Assembly: GCF_025698545.1 (NCBI RefSeq)
Contig: NC_068569.1
Span: 992,001 to 1,056,000 of the forward strand
DNA length: 64,000 nt
Direction: 5' to 3'
Source of the DNA: Gossypium raimondii
Taxonomy: Eukaryota > Streptophyta > Magnoliopsida > Malvales > Malvaceae
Positions 36,586 through 49,800 of this stretch are shown piece by piece. The notes under the pieces were generated by a model. That model saw only the letters and a program-made list of their open reading frames with translations, searched no databases and had not been told where the DNA came from. The position numbers and the translations under genes are program-made. Each line of letters begins with the position of its first letter. The first letter of the stretch is position 1.

Positions 36586-39197
36586 ATGGCTTTCGATGGT
36601 TTTGTCTCCGACAATACCAAAGACATGCAAACCCTTGCTCTAAACGAACCACCGCCATCAGCTGCTGACATCGATCATTGGGAAAGAGCTAAATGCAAGG
36701 CCGAGATAATGGGGCACCCTATGTACGACCAGTTGCTGGAAGCTCATGTTGCCTGTCTACGTGTTGCTACGCCTGTTGACCAGCTCGCTCAGATCGATGC
36801 TCAGTTAGCTAGGTCCCAAGATGTGTTGGCTAAGTACTCCTCGGCCGCTGCTGCCGCCGGTTCTGCTGAAGAAGAACTCGATCACTTCATGGTAACCCTT
36901 TTCTCTCCTCGTTTTGTGATCTGGGTCATTTGTGTTTTGTTCAGTTCTTGATTTTCTTTCGTTTTTGGGTAATCGTTGACCAACTGGTTTTAGGTTTTAA
37001 CTCTTTGTTTAGTCATAAATTTATAATCCATTGGTTAGACTGAATTATTTTTTATGTTGATTATCATTTAAACAATAGTTAGATCTTTACTACCGAGGGT
37101 TTTAATTATTTTACAACAATATGTGACTATTTTAGGAAAGGATTTCTCTTCAAGCTAAAGTTGTTTGTTCTTTTAGCTTATATACACATCATTGGTGGTA
37201 CTCAAAAACAGCTTAAAACTTTTAATCTAACCCTTTTGCCTTTTTTGGTTTACTGTATGATAATTTAGTGAAAGAAAAGGGCAGAGAGAGAGAGAGAGAG
37301 AGAGGAGTTTATAGATGTTTTATGTTAGGATCAGTATTTTATATGTCAGCTAATAGAAAATGAAAAATTAAAAAGGCTCAAGGAAAGTTTGTTCAAAAAA
37401 AAAAAAAACCAAGTGTCTTAATGAAAGGATACTCTACTTGAAGGTGTGCCTTGTGAAGTGAATCAGTATGAATTTTTGTGCCACCATAAGAGAAATGATC
37501 ATTTTCCTAAGTAATGGGACTTTTGAAATGTTTTTCCTAAACAAATTGCTTAAAGGACCAAATTTTCACTTTTTTTTTAAGATTGTATGTCTGCAACTGT
37601 GAATTATACCTAATTTTTTCCCCTTTTTATATCATTTGGAATCATAAAATGCTGTTGGAGATAGCTGGAAGCATGATCTTGCTTTCAACTCCAGATGATG
37701 TAAACTAGAGCTAATTTCTCTGTCCAAGCTTCTATATGTCTCATATGTTCTTATGGATAGCAGATATTAATTGTTGTAATTAGGCATGAAGAAGTTACCT
37801 GGCCATACAAAGTACTATTTCAACAAGCTAGCTTTAGAATTCTTGTAAAATTGATGTTCATTTTCTTTATATTGTTCAGAAAATTGGAAGTGTTAACGTG
37901 GTATAGATACTTGATGCTGAGCAAAGAAAGTTTCAACCATAACAAACATTTATAATTAGGGTATGCTAGGTTGATTTCACACTGTTCATATATGAAAAAA
38001 CAGGCATGATACTAGTTTAAACTCGAGGGAAGTTCAGGAAAGAGGCATTTAATTAAGAACTGCCATTATTTTCAAGAAAAGCAGAATATGGCATATGCTC
38101 CTTTAGAATTTTTTTTAAAGATTTCTGATATAAACCATACTATATGTAATCATCGGCATCTTTTCCATTTGAGTATTCTCTTTTTACTTCGGTATAGGCA
38201 AATTATGTTCTATTGCTTGGTTTCTTCAAAGACCAATTGCAACAACATGTTCGTGTTCATGCAATGGAAGCAGTTATGGCTTGCTGGGATCTTGAGCAAT
38301 CACTTCAAAGTTTAACAGGTCAATCCTTCTCCCTGCTGGAAACAATTTCGAATAACATAGCTCCCTGTTTTGCCTTTCTTTTACCAACCTAGACAACATG
38401 ACTAATGTAGACCAATGCTAATCGCTATGATCTTGTCATATTAATTCAATTGAAACCGGGAAAACGTCTATGCATAAGTCGTAATAATGAACTTATCCTT
38501 TCCCTGTTTATTTTGATTGTTTTGGAAAACTTAAGAGCTAAACTAGAAAGCATGGAACAGGTGTATCTCCAGGTGAAGGCACTGGTGCAACCATGTCTGA
38601 TGATGAAGATGAAGTTGTAGATAGTGATACCAGCTTGTTTGATGGAAGTTTTGATGGGATTGACAGCATGGGGTTTGGCCCCCTCGTCCCATCCGAGACT
38701 GAGAGATCACTAATGGAGCGTGTTAGGCAAGAACTGAAGCACGAGCTGAAACAGGTATACGACTATTCGAACTTCATAGTAAAATGACTTGACATACACG
38801 CTACAGCTAAATTTGCTTCGGTCTTTCAGGGTTACAAAGAGAAAATTGTGGACATTAGAGAGGAAATTCTACGTAAGAGACGGGCTGGAAAGCTACCAGG
38901 CGATACGACCTCGTTTTTAAAAGCTTGGTGGCAGTCACATTCCAAATGGCCTTACCCAACTGTGAGTGTGATGTGTTTCCCTGGTAGTTCTGAACATCAA
39001 AATATGTTGCTTCCGACATTTTTATGACAAAAAGTGTTTTTTGCTAAAAATGTTTTTTTCAGGAAGAAGACAAAGCAAAATTAGTACAAGAAACAGGATT
39101 GCAGTTAAAGCAGATTAACAACTGGTTTATAAACCAGAGAAAAAGGAATTGGCATAGTAACCCCTCTACCTCTCTGAAGAGCAAACGTAAGAGGTAG
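36586..39197 (+). CDS. KNAT3-like: Class II KNOTTED1-like homeobox protein (KNAT3/4/5 clade, short N-terminus)
   Basis: I read five exons: 36,586-36,891, 38,198-38,318, 38,561-38,754, 38,830-38,961 and 39,063-39,197. Phases fit, giving 295 residues. It is a nuclear TALE transcription factor that pairs with BELL proteins (family knowledge). In order it has KNOX1 ([20 protein letters not shown], about 41-90), KNOX2 ([20 protein letters not shown], about 100-142), an acidic linker (MSDDEDE), the ELK helix (about 200-221) and a homeodomain. The homeodomain carries the PYP three-residue extension (KWPYPTEED) and recognition helix [10 protein letters not shown] at 272-281, then ends 14 residues later in KSKRKR. 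Core sequence matches Arabidopsis KNAT3/4/5 far better than KNAT7. The long low-complexity N-terminus (KNAT3 is about 430 residues) is absent. The large first intron is usual. It is intact. Confidence 0.93.
37283..37304. repeat. AG microsatellite in KNOX intron 1
   Basis: About 11 AG units lie in the first intron of the KNOX gene. This is a simple sequence repeat, useful only as a marker. Confidence 0.9.
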
Positions 39198-40971
39198 GCT
39201 GCATACGTCGTGTTTATGTTCCTCGATCGAGATCAAGTTTTCTCGAAAACCATTGGCCACTTTTGCTTGGGAAAGAAGTAAGGCAGGTTAAACCTGCAAT
39301 GACCACTTATTGTAAATTAAGAAAAAAATGAAAAGAACCCTTAGTAGAAACTCCATGTTTCGCTGTTGACCTGTTCATGGTAGTGGGAATTTGAGCTTGA
39401 ATCAGTTCTAGTCTGAGTAATCTGGTGATAGTTAATGATATCTGTATAACAACTATGTTGCTTTAAATCCTTAATTTAGAGTAAATATGAGCTTAGTTGG
39501 ATGTTTGCTGTAATTTTTCTGGGCTCATGCTTTTACATCTGCGAACAATAATGGCTTTTTAAGTCATAGGTTTATAATGTAATTTTATCTACTTGTTTAT
39601 ATATAAAACTAGTTTGTACCTGTGAAGTCGTTTATATAATGTAACGATGTTTCCAGCTGCTAAGATTAATGTCTACAATTTGCTGTGAGAAAACACCGTT
39701 TTGATTGACCAAAATTACGAAAGCTTGCTAATAAAAAAGCAATTATTATATGGGAGAGTATTTATGCATTACACGCGTGTAATAATATGATATTTTATTA
39801 TTAAATAAAACAAAAATTGTATAAGATTTATAGTTAAATATTAATAATTTTATTGAAACATAATTAAATAATAAATAATTATAACTAAATGTTAAAATCT
39901 TAGATTGAAACTCATATTTTAAATTTAAAACACTAAACTTTAAATTATTAAATCAAGATTCGATCTGAGAGTTATTAATATTTATTAATATTTAATTGTA
40001 CTTAAATAAAATTATTAATATTTATTTATAAAACATCTATTATTTTTGTTTTATTTAATGAAATCTTATATTATTATTCATTGATGATGCATGAGACTTA
40101 TTCACCGATAGTCCATCAAATATTATTTCTTATTATATATAAGGAATGATATAATTTTTAGTCCTTAAATCTGAATGTACTTTTCTTTTTCACTTTGGCG
40201 CATGGATTTAACAATTAATCCACTTTTATCCTTAAACTTAAAATATATAAAAGTTTGATAATTTAACTAATACGATATAATCTTAAAAGTTCGATTTAAC
40301 CACTTTATTTGAACCGTTATATCCATCAATTTTGATTCATTTTAGTCACATCATTAGAATATTAACATAATTCAAATTAAGGGACAAAAAGTTTCTATTT
40401 GCCAAGTTCAAAGATTGAAGTGAAAATATACAAATATCAAAGTGAACCTAACTGCAAAATTTAAGGACTAAAATTATATTATCCCCATACATTACAATTA
40501 AATTCTTATGCCAGAAGCATTTTAATTTAATTAAACAATAATGAATTATTTAAGAAAATATGAAAACTTATAAAATTAATATAAATGAATGAATTAGCAA
40601 TAGGAAGCAAAAGGAACAACTGAACCCTGTTAGGTTGAAAGTTGACAAAAACAATAATATGATTTTAACAAAATTTCCCGACGAATACAAGTTGCACATA
40701 AACACAAACTTCAATCAGACGGAAACGTCTAATGTCGACACGATCAAGCAAATATGATTTCTATATATGTAAAAAGAAAAAGAAAATGAAAACATAGTTC
40801 CCTTCCTTTCCTTGTGCTGTGTACATTCATGCCAAGCAGCAGCACATTTACGAACACCCTATTATTCCTCCTACCACTGCCATGCAAAATGCAAAGGAAA
40901 CAAGAGATGCCAACAATAACCAGATTGTCCAAAATCATTTTGAAATTTGAGGGTTGAGTTTTCTGCTTCGT
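39198..40971. other. Convergent 3' region of KNOX and Raf-like kinase genes
   Basis: The two flanking genes converge here. The KNOX 3' UTR probably occupies the first 400-500 bases. AT-rich DNA and the MITE-like element at 40,150-40,480 follow. The kinase 3' UTR probably occupies the last 200-300 bases. No other gene is seen. Confidence 0.55.
40150..40480. mobile_element. MITE-like element with about 20 bp inverted ends
   Basis: The left end ATAATTTTTAGTCCTTAAAT (40,151-40,170) is matched in inverse by ATTTAAGGACTAAAATTATA (40,459-40,478) with one indel or mismatch. The interior of about 290 bases is AT-rich and non-coding, and further in it also shows partly mirrored phrases. Size and structure fit a miniature inverted-repeat DNA transposon. 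The target duplication is not clear (TA-rich flanks), so the superfamily is undecided. Confidence 0.65.
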
Positions 40972-43900
40972 TTATTTTTGTGGGATTTGCCCCTTTGGTT
41001 GAATTTTTGCTGCCATTGACCGTAACTCATTTGCTATCTCGGTGAAACTCGGTCTCTCTGGTAGCTCGGATGACCAGCACCTCTCCATCAATGATCTCCA
41101 TTCTGGGTCACAGCCTTCTGGAACCTGTGGTCGTAGTGTATTACTTACGATACCACCTGAAATGAATTCATTTCCATGCTCAGAAGCTCAAAATGATAAG
41201 GTTCAAATAATCGAATTCACAATTACATTTATAAATAATGAAATTACCAATAATAGCCCCGTAATGCAAGTCTGCATATGGTTCCTCTCCAGTGAGAAGC
41301 TCCCACATAACAATACCGAATGAGAAGACATCAACCTATATTAGAGGGAATAACAATGATTATATACGACATAAAATGGTAGAGGGCACTAAACTATGAA
41401 GAATGTGCAAATTACAAACCTTCTCCGAGACAAGACTGCTACTGCCGTTCAGAAGCTCTGGTGCCATCCATGGAAGGGTTCCACGGACACCACCTGAGAT
41501 AAGGGTTTGACATTTCACCTTAGATAGGCCCAAATCTCCAACCTGGTACCAAAAAAACAGTTGTGAATGAAACTGAAATATCATTAAAACCAATAAGCAA
41601 ATCGAAGAGAACTTTTAGGTATTAAGCAAAGAGAAACAATCTATGACAGTAACCTATTAAAGTGTGGTGTGTCATGCAATTACCCATTAGTCAGCATCAG
41701 CCTGAGCTAGCTACTGTTCTCAACAGTTGATCAAACAGACAAATAATATACCACAAAACATAATTTTAGTTTAAGACAGTCAAGGTCTGCAACTTGAGAT
41801 TAAATGGGATGTGCATATAAGTACTCTTTGCACGATTGAAGGTTAATAATTCCATAATAATAACTTTAAATGTCACTTCCTTATTCATATTATCAGAAAT
41901 TACTCTTAAAGAGCTCAGGAATACCAAACATTCCCTGCAAAAACCTCAAGACAATTATGCCAACAAAAAGTACTCAAAGAAAGCATACTTGTCCAATTAA
42001 TATCCAATGTGAATCTATAGAAATGACAATTTCATCTTAGGATGTTTGGAATAATTTGCCACCGAAGAGCTGGCACCAGAATGGATTGCAAGCAAAACTC
42101 AGGCCTGAGCACTAACCTTGCATATTGGACGGTGAGGATCTCGAAGATTGACAAGTAAGTTGTCACTCTTCAAATCAAAGTGCACTATATTCTTTCCATG
42201 CAGATACTCCATTCCAAAGGCAACATCCATGGCAATCAAAAGTCGCTTACGCTTATCAAGATTCCTGGCAATAGCAAGTCATCCAATATTATTTATAACC
42301 AGAAAAATTATAGGAAAGGTTATACAGTATAGCAAACAAAACAAAAACTTTTAGTACTTCTCATTCTTCTGTAAAGCAGTTCTTAAGGAACCATTAACCA
42401 TATATTCTGTCACTGTTGCCACAGAGCCACCAGGACCATCGAGAACAACACCATAGAATGCCACAACATTGGGATGATGCAAGTCAGCAAGCTTAATTGC
42501 CTCATTCCAGAAATCATCAATCTAGTCAAATGAATTCACCACAGTACAAGCTATTAGCAAGTGAAATTACAAAGTGGAACTAATATGGATAAATAGGAAA
42601 TTGCAAAGAGAAAATAAAGAGCCAAACCATGCGCTCTTGTTCAGAAGGTTTCCCTGCAAAACATCTATCATTGATCCGTTTGATTGCTACATCAGTACCT
42701 CGCCACTTCCCATGATAAACAGTACCGAAGGTGCCAGAACCTAGTTCTCGCAGCTCTTCAAGGTCAATGTTTTTTATAATCTGAAAATGTATATAATTAA
42801 ATTCATGAGCGAAAGGAGTTAACAAAAAAACAAACATCACATGAAAGCAATGATTCAACCTGCAAGCAACCGATGCCATCTGAAACTCGAAAGCCAAAAT
42901 TTGTTCTGTCTGGTTGTTTGGTCTTGATTTCCTGAGTTAAGAAAAAAAAAACAAGATGTTCAATGAATATATCTGCAGAAGGCAGCCGCAATTTTTTTTA
43001 GAGAAGGAAATGGGGAAAGGAGGGGGGGGGGGGTGGGGATGGTGAGGACAATGGGCATACAGATAGAGAATGAAGAGATGCACACCTCAAATTTAGCTTT
43101 ATGTTGCATTTCAATGTTTCTAGTTGAACCATCTATCTCTTGATTGCCCTCAAAACCAGATGCATCAGTTGCTGCTGGTATGTCAGGAGTGGAAGGGGTA
43201 GATGACTGGAAAACAGAAGCAGCTACTCCCTCAGCAACAGCTTGTAGTTCTTTCTTGATGAGTTCCTCAGCTGAGCCATTTGCAGTGAAGGCAACAAGAA
43301 GAAACATTTAGTCCATGCATAAAGCGATAAATGCCAATGTTTGTTGCAAACAGAAATCAAATACCTCACCTTTTGCGGACTGTTTTTGGTCTGAAATGAA
43401 ATCCTTGTTTAAATGGTTTAATGGCTGGTAAACATCATCTTCCAATTGGGCTTTAGATTCCCCAATAATCACTGCCTGGTTCTCTCCAAAAGGGTCTCTG
43501 GTAGGTAATCCTTCTCTCTGTGTTTGAATTTTGTTAGGTCTAGGAGGAGGAAATTGAGCATCTTGCCGTAAATTCCAAGGATCTTGATTGCTAAAGAGTG
43601 AATCTGAGGAATCCAAGACATCACCACCTCTATTAGATGGTGAAAAGGAAGATCGGGTATTAGCATTCAAAGGAGCAGCTTCAGTGCCATTTAGTACAAT
43701 CTTCTGCTGAGTCCATGAAACGTCATCCAATTTATGTGCCGATTGAAGACCAGAAAATGGAGGGTTCCCATATTGAACTTCAAGGGAATCCAAGTTTTGA
43801 GCTCCAACTTTGGGTTGTGAATGTGTCACTACATTATCCAAAATAACTATCTCACTGGAGTCTATTGGTTTGTTAAAGATATTATCCAAAGGCACCTCTC

Positions 43901-46463
43901 TCCCTGCTATTTGTGGAGATCTCTCATCCAAGGCATCTTTTCTGGTTTTGTAAACAGGTGAATTACCCTGCTCATTGCTTATCCGAAGAGCATCCATCAT
44001 CCCATTAATTGGGATCAGACGATTAGGGTCTACAATATCCATTTTGGAGACAGCAGGAATATTGCCATGATATTCTCTGGAGGCTTCAGCCACTTGCTGT
44101 TCAGAAGCTTGAATGCCAATTGCCCCAGGATGTGGAACATCCTGTTTAAGCTGGTATTGAGTCGGCAAAACATACTGTGATTGTAATTCACCTGCCATAC
44201 CCATTAAACCCTGACTTGCTGGAATTCTAGGATGATCGGAATTATCAGTTCTACATTCATTTTGTGCATCAAGACCTTGAGAGAATCCAACTGCCTCTGA
44301 ATGAAGTCCTCCAACTTGATGATCAACGTGACCAAGCTGTCGAAACCCAGCTCCTTGTTCAGCAATGCCATCCCCTAATGCTCCAGATACCACAACCCTG
44401 TTTACTGGTGAAATTTTCATACCATCTTCTGGACGCAGACTATGATAAGTTGAATTCGTATTAACCAGAAGTGTTCCACTGCTATTTCTTGTATCCTTTA
44501 CCAAAGGATCAGAATGTGCATGAGGCAATGCCTTCTGACACATACAGCAGTCTTCAAGCCTTGAGATCTTCTCAGGAGTAGTTGCTTGGTGCTGAGGCAA
44601 GGATCCATCTGACAAGAGAACATGCTCAGTTTGTGGAATACAATGCCAGGCATAACCTCCTCCAACCATTGCGGATGGAATCTGGGCTTGATAAACATTC
44701 TGGTTCCGTTCGACAGGAAGCTGAACTATCTTTGTACCAAAAGCACTTTCACCAGGATGACTCTCCAATGGAATTTGTTTGGGTTGCAACAGTGGCTGAA
44801 CCACTGCTGGTCTAATACCAGCATGGGAAGCGGAGGGAGTCATTGTCATGTGCAAAGCAGGAATGAACTGATGAGCGGTAGCATTGTCACAAAAATGCTG
44901 TTGGCTGAATACAGAATCAGTATTGCCCACCAACTGGGGACTTGAGTAACCCATTTGAGGTGCAAGATGCACATAATCAGAACGGTTCATAACATCATGG
45001 CGAGGATCAATATATGCAGATGCATAGTGTAGCGGTGAATCATATCTCACTTGCTGCGGTGCCGAAGTGAGGGGCATCGACCTCTCTAACTCAACCTCAG
45101 GTTGAGAAGACAATGTTTGTGGAGGAGCAGATTTAACCACTGGAATTCCTAAATGAACAGCAGAAGCATCTGGATAAGCAGCAACAGGATTAGGATCCGG
45201 AGCCATCATTTTTGGACCAGTATCATGAGAAGTAGCTGAATTCCCTCCGGGTGACAAGATGTTTGACGGTGGAGGCCCCCCAACATCAACCTGACCAGCA
45301 CCAATGCTATCAACAGCCTCAGTCCCACTAACATCAGAATTCCGTGTTGAAGCAAGACTTGCCATGCTCTCCTTCCGTGTGAAGCCACAAGAAGCTCCTT
45401 CCACAATTCCATTCACTGCCTCAACATATTTCTGCCCATTGTCATTTAAATCCCCAAATTGAACCAAACCAGAAGGATCGAGCTCCGAAGCCGAAAACAA
45501 AAATACCCTTAATTTAGCTGAACCATCTGAAGACCTTTCAACCACTTTGTCATACTCATCCATCATATTATCTAGATCATCCAAGGAAGAAATGGACACC
45601 AATGCATCAAGATCCTCATCAGGAAGCTGGTACTTAATAACCACAGGTTGCCCATAAGCATCCACCATTTTTTGCACAAATTCATTAAAACTCACATCTC
45701 TCCGAAGACTAATAATCCTTGTCTGCCCCCCAACATATCGCAACACCCCATCACTAGGTCTAGGCAATATCTTTCCCCCAAAACTACACAAAATCTTAAC
45801 CTTTTTTCCTGACACCGAATCACCCCCGCCCTCATCACTCACCTGATCAGCCCCACTGCCATTGCTTCTAAGTCCTAAATTTGGTTTATAAGTAAACCCA
45901 CCTGACAATTCATTATTCAACTGATCAATCTCATTACCACTACCCCTGTTTCCAATATTTGAACTCTGTCCAAAACCTGTTGACGCAATATCATTACTCG
46001 CCTGATCACTCCCATTCCCACAATTTCTATTGCCCAAACTAGGACTAAAACCTTGCCCAGCTACCACATCATTACTGACCTGATCCACAGCATTACCAAC
46101 TACCATATTGCTCAAATTGGGATTATAACTAAACCCAACAACCGGGTTTATACTTGGACGCCCCACTGGCACAGGCACATGCATAGGCATGGGCATGGGA
46201 GGCCTCCATGCAGGGGCACCCGGTGCCAGGGGCACTGCATTTGCATACCCTAAACCTACAAAACCAGCATTAGCCATAGTTGCTGGATAAAAGCCAGGCA
46301 TGGTACCAGGACTTCCAGGCTCCCGAGATGGGTTGGGAAAGAACCCTTCAATATTTCTACCACTGACATTACTAGTAGCTGCAATGCGGGGCTCTTCAGT
46401 TACAGTTCTAGCTACATTCAATGGTCTTAGATCTTTTGGAATTGCGCTGTGATCAAATGCCAT
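40972..46463 (-). CDS. PB1-domain Raf-like MAPKK kinase (group B4, RAF35-like)
   Basis: I read nine exons: 46,463-43,370, 43,270-43,086, 42,931-42,860, 42,780-42,628, 42,521-42,358, 42,264-42,117, 41,542-41,420, 41,335-41,248 and 41,156-40,972. Phases fit, giving 1,403 residues. B4 Raf-like kinases act in osmotic-stress signalling upstream of SnRK2 (family knowledge). A Pro/Gly/Asn-rich N-terminus is followed by a PB1 domain at about 220-325 ([20 protein letters not shown]). A long disordered middle comes next, then the kinase domain from about 1,123. This has the Gly loop [15 protein letters not shown] (Lys1151), HFDLKSDN in place of HRDLKxxN, and GDLGLSK in place of [14 protein letters not shown] follows. 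DLG and the [13 protein letters not shown] phrase point to the RAF35/RAF42 branch (At5g57610 type). A 5' UTR intron (about 46,711-46,472) is likely. It is intact. Confidence 0.93.
43022..43033. repeat. Run of 12 G in a kinase intron
   Basis: A plus-strand poly-G run lies in the intron between exons 2 and 3 of the Raf-like kinase gene, close to exon 2. On the transcript it is a C-run. Its length is likely to vary or to be miscalled. Confidence 0.85.
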
Positions 46464-46721
46464 AATCTAGAACACAGGATTCAGCTAAATGGGATATAAG
46501 CTTAGATTAGTGCAAATCAAGTGCGGAAGAGATAAACGTAGGGTTTTGGTTTCTGGGTTTTGTTTATTTCCTTAAAAACATACTAGAATTCACATAAAAT
46601 CTCTGAGAAACAGAAATAAAACCTCTTTTACATAAAAGGGTATTTTCTAAAAGCAAAAAACAGAGCTAAAAAAGAAGAAGAAAATATTAAAAAAATGAAG
46701 ACTAATAAGTACCAGATTCAA

Positions 46722-46752
<31 letters not shown>

Positions 46753-46850
46753 TTATGGGAGTAGAAGAGACAGAGAAACTGGGTCGGCGGTGGTGCTGGG
46801 CCGCCTTTGATTCAGGGCATTTTCAGCGCTTTCGTTTAATCGGTTAACTC
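46464..46850 (-). promoter_or_regulatory. 5' UTR region of the Raf-like kinase with CT/GA repeat
   Basis: Upstream of the kinase ATG a probable 5' UTR intron ends TTCTAG just before ATTATGGC, and its donor (GTACTTA) is near 46,711. Above that a CT tract on the coding strand (46,726-46,752, GA on the plus strand) lies in the presumed untranslated leader. GA tracts near plant starts are known binding sites of BPC proteins. Whether they act here is an inference. Confidence 0.5.
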
Positions 46851-49800
46851 TCCTTTTGTCTCTCAGCTTCCTATCTACCTCTCTTTCTCTCAGGAAATCC
46901 AGTCTTCTGGGTTTTATTTTGTTTTGAAAAGAAAATTCACCACGGCCCTTTGTTGTTGTTGTTTTTTTCCCTTTTCTGGGGGTTTTGATTTTCTCGAGAA
47001 AACCAAGGGGATTGAAACTGACTGGCAGTGACCTATTCTTTCTTTCTTTTTTTCCAAGTTGCGAGGGGTAACGAAAGAGAGAAAACAGAGATTAGGGGTG
47101 ACGGCACGTGGATTGTTTCATGCAAATTTTCGGTCAAAATCGTAGGATGATTTTGATTTATGAGAATAAAAGATAGTGACAAGTTCAATTTCTATATTCT
47201 AGATTTTGGTGGTGGGCTCTGCCTTTTGATCCATTTTCCTCCCTCCGATTTTTTTAATTTAAACATGGTTGATGTTTTTTTTATATTAAAACATAATTAC
47301 ATCAAGCATCTAAATATATTTCCATCTAAAATTTTAACAATGATACATAATTTATATTAAAATCTCAATTTTATAGTTAAATCACAATTTTATTTACTAA
47401 GTTTTCTTTAAGTTATTATTAACTAAAATATCTCAATTCTCTAGAAGAAAATGTCAATTCTTAAATATAAATGAGTCCCTCAAATCTTTGAAAATTCCAC
47501 CCAACTCTCGTATGCAACCTGGGCTAAAATCTATACATATTATTACGTGGCAAATTCATACTATTTAACTACTTTTCTTTTCATTTTTTGGATTAAAAAT
47601 GTTGGATGACTATTTCTATTTCACTAATAAAATATAATCAAAGCTAAGGATTTAATTCAAATTTCTTCATCCAAATACTTTTTAATTTCAAAACTAAATT
47701 TAATCTTGTCTTCTATGTCCAAGAAAAGAGAATAATATATTTTATTACTTACAAAAAGAATTTTCAATTTCTAAATATGTTTTTTATTCTTAAAACATTT
47801 AACCAAAAAACATAAATTAAATGATAGAAAGACCAATGGACCACAGAGGTTCAATGCGAATAAATATAAAATCGGCTTTAATTATATAAACCTTAGCCAT
47901 CTTTTGTAATATATAATTGATTATTGACATTTACGTTATAAGTAAGGAAAAAACCTTTATAATAAAAATTGTTAAATTTAAATTTAAATTTCTGATATGT
48001 TTTAAACTGTTGAGTTGTTTTGTGAAATAAATTTAATCCTATATATATTTATATTTAAATCATATATAATATTAATCCACTAGACAGACCAAACGAGATG
48101 TTGGGGGATGCAACAACAATTCCAGCTTTTCAGTTGTTTATTTTCATTTGACTAAAGCCATTAATTATGGAATTGGCTGTGGTTATTATTTTATATGTAC
48201 CTTGGGGAACAGTTTATTTTTTTATTTTTTGAGGAAAATCGTGGACAGTTTGTTAGTTGAAGCTCTTTTCTGTATTACTTCTTGGAGTTATTTTATATAA
48301 TTAATAATAAAATTTTAATTTTACAAATAAATTAGAGAATATCACATATTCTTTTCATGTTTGGGATCATTTCTATTAATTATTTCTTAAACTTTTAACC
48401 AATTTTAATTAATTAATTAATTAATTAGCAATAAAATAACAATTATAAGTAAAAAATGTAATGAAAAGTACTGCAGCACATGCATTTTATTATTATTTAA
48501 AGTTGGAGATTGAAAAATAAAATCATACCTAAAAGGTTGTTTTCCAGGGAAACCGCGTCTTTGTTATTATCATATAAAATTAAATTAAAAATAAAGATAA
48601 AAGACAAAGACACGATAAAATAATAATAACTACTCCTATATGCAAATCCACTTTGAATAAGATAAGGTTGCTCGACTTTATTGATGCAAAGTTTCCAAAG
48701 TACACTTATCTTTTGTCTTTCTTAGCATACAATTCAAAATATAAATTATATTTAATATATTTAAAATATATAAATATTTCTCATTAATTATTTGACCATG
48801 AAATCATTAAAAATACAAGCTGTTATATATTTTAAATTTTTAATTATATGAAAAATAATTTAGTAAAACTCAATGTACAGTTAAAAGTGACGTGGGAGTT
48901 GCAATTTCATGTTACACTTCAATGTTGATAATTAATAATAGACTAAAGTTATAAAATAAAATAAAATAAAAAGTATATAATAAACTAAAAAGTAATGAAA
49001 GAAAACTCAACCATGTGTAAGAGGATGATTAAAATTAAAAATAAAAAACAGAACAAACACGTAGAATGACAATACCTGAATTACTTTTTCATTACCGTGT
49101 TAATCTCGTCGATGATAGACAAAGCATCAAATATAGTAAATCATGAATAAATGGACCGAAAGTGATATTAGTTAGTAAATCTAATGGTATTGATTGAGAC
49201 GCACATATAATATATGGTCTTTTTTTATGTATTAGATATTAAATGTATGTAAAAGCTTGGTTTGGAATGTCTTTCACTAGTTTTGGTGGGACATAAAGTG
49301 CTTCCTAGAAAGTTCGCTAGAATCAATGAAAGATTTGAAACTTCACACGTTTATGCTATCGTTTCGGTCTATCACACTGACACCATGATATACATTGGTC
49401 TCATGTTGGTTTGCCCTACATTATCCAATTCTTACGTCACTTGAAGAACAAAGGATTATTTGATTTGAAATGATGAAATTTTGCTACCAGTCCTAATAAG
49501 AATAATGTTGCTTTAATGATGGAATTTTGCTACTAGTCCTAAATAAGAATTTTGTTTGTTAGTTTACTGTTAGTTAGTCAGCTATAATATAACTTAGTTT
49601 TAACTAACTCCATGCAAGTTAAGCTATCTTGAGTGTTTTTTATCCATAAAAAACTTTGATATAAGAAGAAGTTACAAATAAAAGGAGTGTTTTTTGTACA
49701 ACTCTAATACAAATGAAAATTTTTCATTTACGTCATTTAAAATTTTAAATTAATAAAGTTAAAATTATACTTTGATTTTTAAAAATAATAAAAATTAATT

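Noticed and set aside
44264-46253. Several 66-107 codon plus-strand frames within the kinase first exon
   Set aside because: Antisense shadows of a 3 kb coding exon.
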